This document shows, one piece after another, positions 63,221-64,000 of a stretch of 64,000 nucleotides of DNA (position 1 is its first letter; the number at the start of each line of letters is the position of its first letter). A model generated the notes under the pieces. The model had not been told where the DNA came from and made no database searches. It worked only from the letters and a program-made list of their open reading frames with translations. The stretch is from Sva-07 sp963715285. GTDB lineage: Bacteria > Actinomycetota > Acidimicrobiia > Acidimicrobiales > Ilumatobacteraceae. The stretch spans positions 1 through 64,000 of the forward strand of contig CAVQRU010000002.1 in NCBI GenBank assembly GCA_963715285.1. The letters run 5' to 3'. The translations under genes were made by a program, and so were the position numbers.

Positions 63221-64000
63221 TGTCCAATTCTGACCTGTCTGATCTTCTCGACGCGATCCGCGTCGGCGAGGGCGTCGACCTGATCTGTGAGATCGCCCGC
63301 TGGGTCCTTCAGGAGTTGATCGAGGCCGAAGCCGTCGAGGCGATCGGCGCCGGCCGTTATGAACGCGTCGAGGGACGCGTGACGGAACGTAACGGCCTCC
63401 GGCCCAAGACGTTGTCGACCAAGGCCGGTGACTTGCAGCTCGGCATCCCGAAGCTGCGCAAGGGCTCGTTCTTCCCGTCCATTCTCGAGCCGCGTCGTCG
63501 TATCGACCAGGCGTTGTACGCGGTGGTGATGGAGGCCTACGTGTCTGGGGTGTCGACTCGGGCGGTCGATGATCTCGGTCGCGGCGATGGGCATCGACAC
63601 CGGCATCTCCAAGTCCGAGGTCTCCCGGATCTGTGCCGGCCTCGACGAACGCGTCGGCGCGTTCCGGAACCGCACCCTCGGCCACATCGAGTTCCCGTAC
63701 GTGTATCTCGACGCCACCTACGTCAACGTCCGCGATGACGCTTTGGGCCAGATCGTCAGCCGGGCAGTCGTGGTCGCGACGGGGATCACCGCCCAGGGCA
63801 ACCGCGAAGTGCTCGGCGTCGACATCGGCGACACCGAAGACGAAACGTTCTGGACGGCGTTCCTGCGCTCGCTCAAGACCCGCGGACTCGGCGGGGTGCG
63901 CCTGGTGATCTCCGACGCGCATGCCGGGCTGAAAGCGGCGATCCGCAAGATCATGCTCGGCGCTTCCTGGCAACGCTGTCGCGTCCACTACATCCGAAAC
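63214..64000 (+). pseudogene. IS256 (Mutator)-family transposase, frameshifted and cut by the window end
   Basis: The start MALSNSDLSDLLDAIRVGEG follows AAGGAG, and the N-terminal frame is a typical IS256 transposase (EAVEAIGAGRYERVEGRVTE, then RNGLRPKTLSTKAGDLQLGI, PKLRKGSFFPSILEPRRR, MEAYVSGVSTRAVDDL). One extra base at about 63574-63578 moves the reading frame. The next frame continues VAAMGIDTGISKSEVSRICA, YVYLDATYVNVRDD (first catalytic Asp), GVDIGDTEDETFWTAFLRSL and LVISDAHAGLKAAIRK (second Asp) up to the window end. The DDE domain is otherwise well preserved, so the frameshift is recent or a sequencing error. Confidence 0.85.

Noticed and set aside
1..64000. CRISPR arrays, complete tRNA or rRNA genes, riboswitches
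   Set aside because: No regularly spaced repeats, no complete cloverleaf or rRNA-like stretches and no known riboswitch core were found by reading; subtle cases could be missed without covariance searches.

Overview
The window is a high-GC actinobacterial chromosome segment. The gene complement points to an Acidimicrobiia / Ilumatobacter-like bacterium: two F420-type luciferase-like oxidoreductases, two branched-chain amino-acid (Liv) ABC systems with fused LivH-LivM permeases, glgA-glgC, a GC-rich PEP carboxylase and long secreted PKD/NHL proteins. That placement is inference from gene content and composition. No complete rRNA or tRNA gene and no CRISPR array was found.

Layout. (1) 1-10 kb is a decayed accessory region: a multiply frameshifted IS3-type transposase, a tRNA 3'-end-like sequence (candidate att site), a ~1,800-aa secreted beta-propeller/PKD protein with one frameshift near its C-terminus, an antitoxin-like remnant, a frameshifted repeat lipoprotein and a 59-aa membrane protein. 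(2) 9.8-17 kb carries single housekeeping or accessory enzymes: methyltransferase, APH-type kinase, GNAT, TfoX-like protein, nitrilase, membrane proteins, a Na/Ca-exchanger-like protein and a TetR regulator divergent from a carotenoid oxygenase. (3) 18.4-23.4 kb is a complete Liv operon (binding protein, fused permease, LivG, LivF), followed by a USP-like protein and a metallo-beta-lactamase/pseudo-receiver/GAF fusion. (4) 25.8-33.3 kb holds F420 oxidoreductase, esterase and ppc on the minus strand, divergent from glgA-glgC. (5) 33.3-39.4 kb has a Gfo/Idh oxidoreductase, a second F420 oxidoreductase, a class A penicillin-binding protein, a zinc-ribbon coiled-coil protein, a membrane protein and a histidine phosphatase, closed by an 18-bp perfect hairpin. 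(6) 39.5-46.4 kb is a second Liv system on the minus strand, in which an MFS transporter is fused to both ABC ATPases.

(7) 46.4-53.3 kb contains a helical protein, a leaderless subtilase with a convergent small protein resembling its own propeptide (a candidate dedicated inhibitor), a duplicated-domain lipoprotein, an SDR, a shortened nucleotidyltransferase-fold ORF, an aldo/keto reductase and a two-domain dimeric alpha/beta-barrel-like protein. (8) 53.3-64 kb is accessory again. Integrase remnants followed by a 49-bp imperfect repeat occur at 53.55 and 62.98 kb. Between them lie a Na/Ca exchanger and a P2-type ATPase (cation efflux pair), a truncated GNAT, a GT1 glycosyltransferase, a TPR-LuxR regulator, a flavin monooxygenase and a truncated FAD protein. 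The window ends inside a frameshifted IS256-family transposase whose start codon lies in a hairpin arm.

The strongest candidate for something new is the subtilase and propeptide-like pair at 47.4-49.0 kb. Next are the MFS-ABC-ABC fusion and the paired integrase-end repeats.
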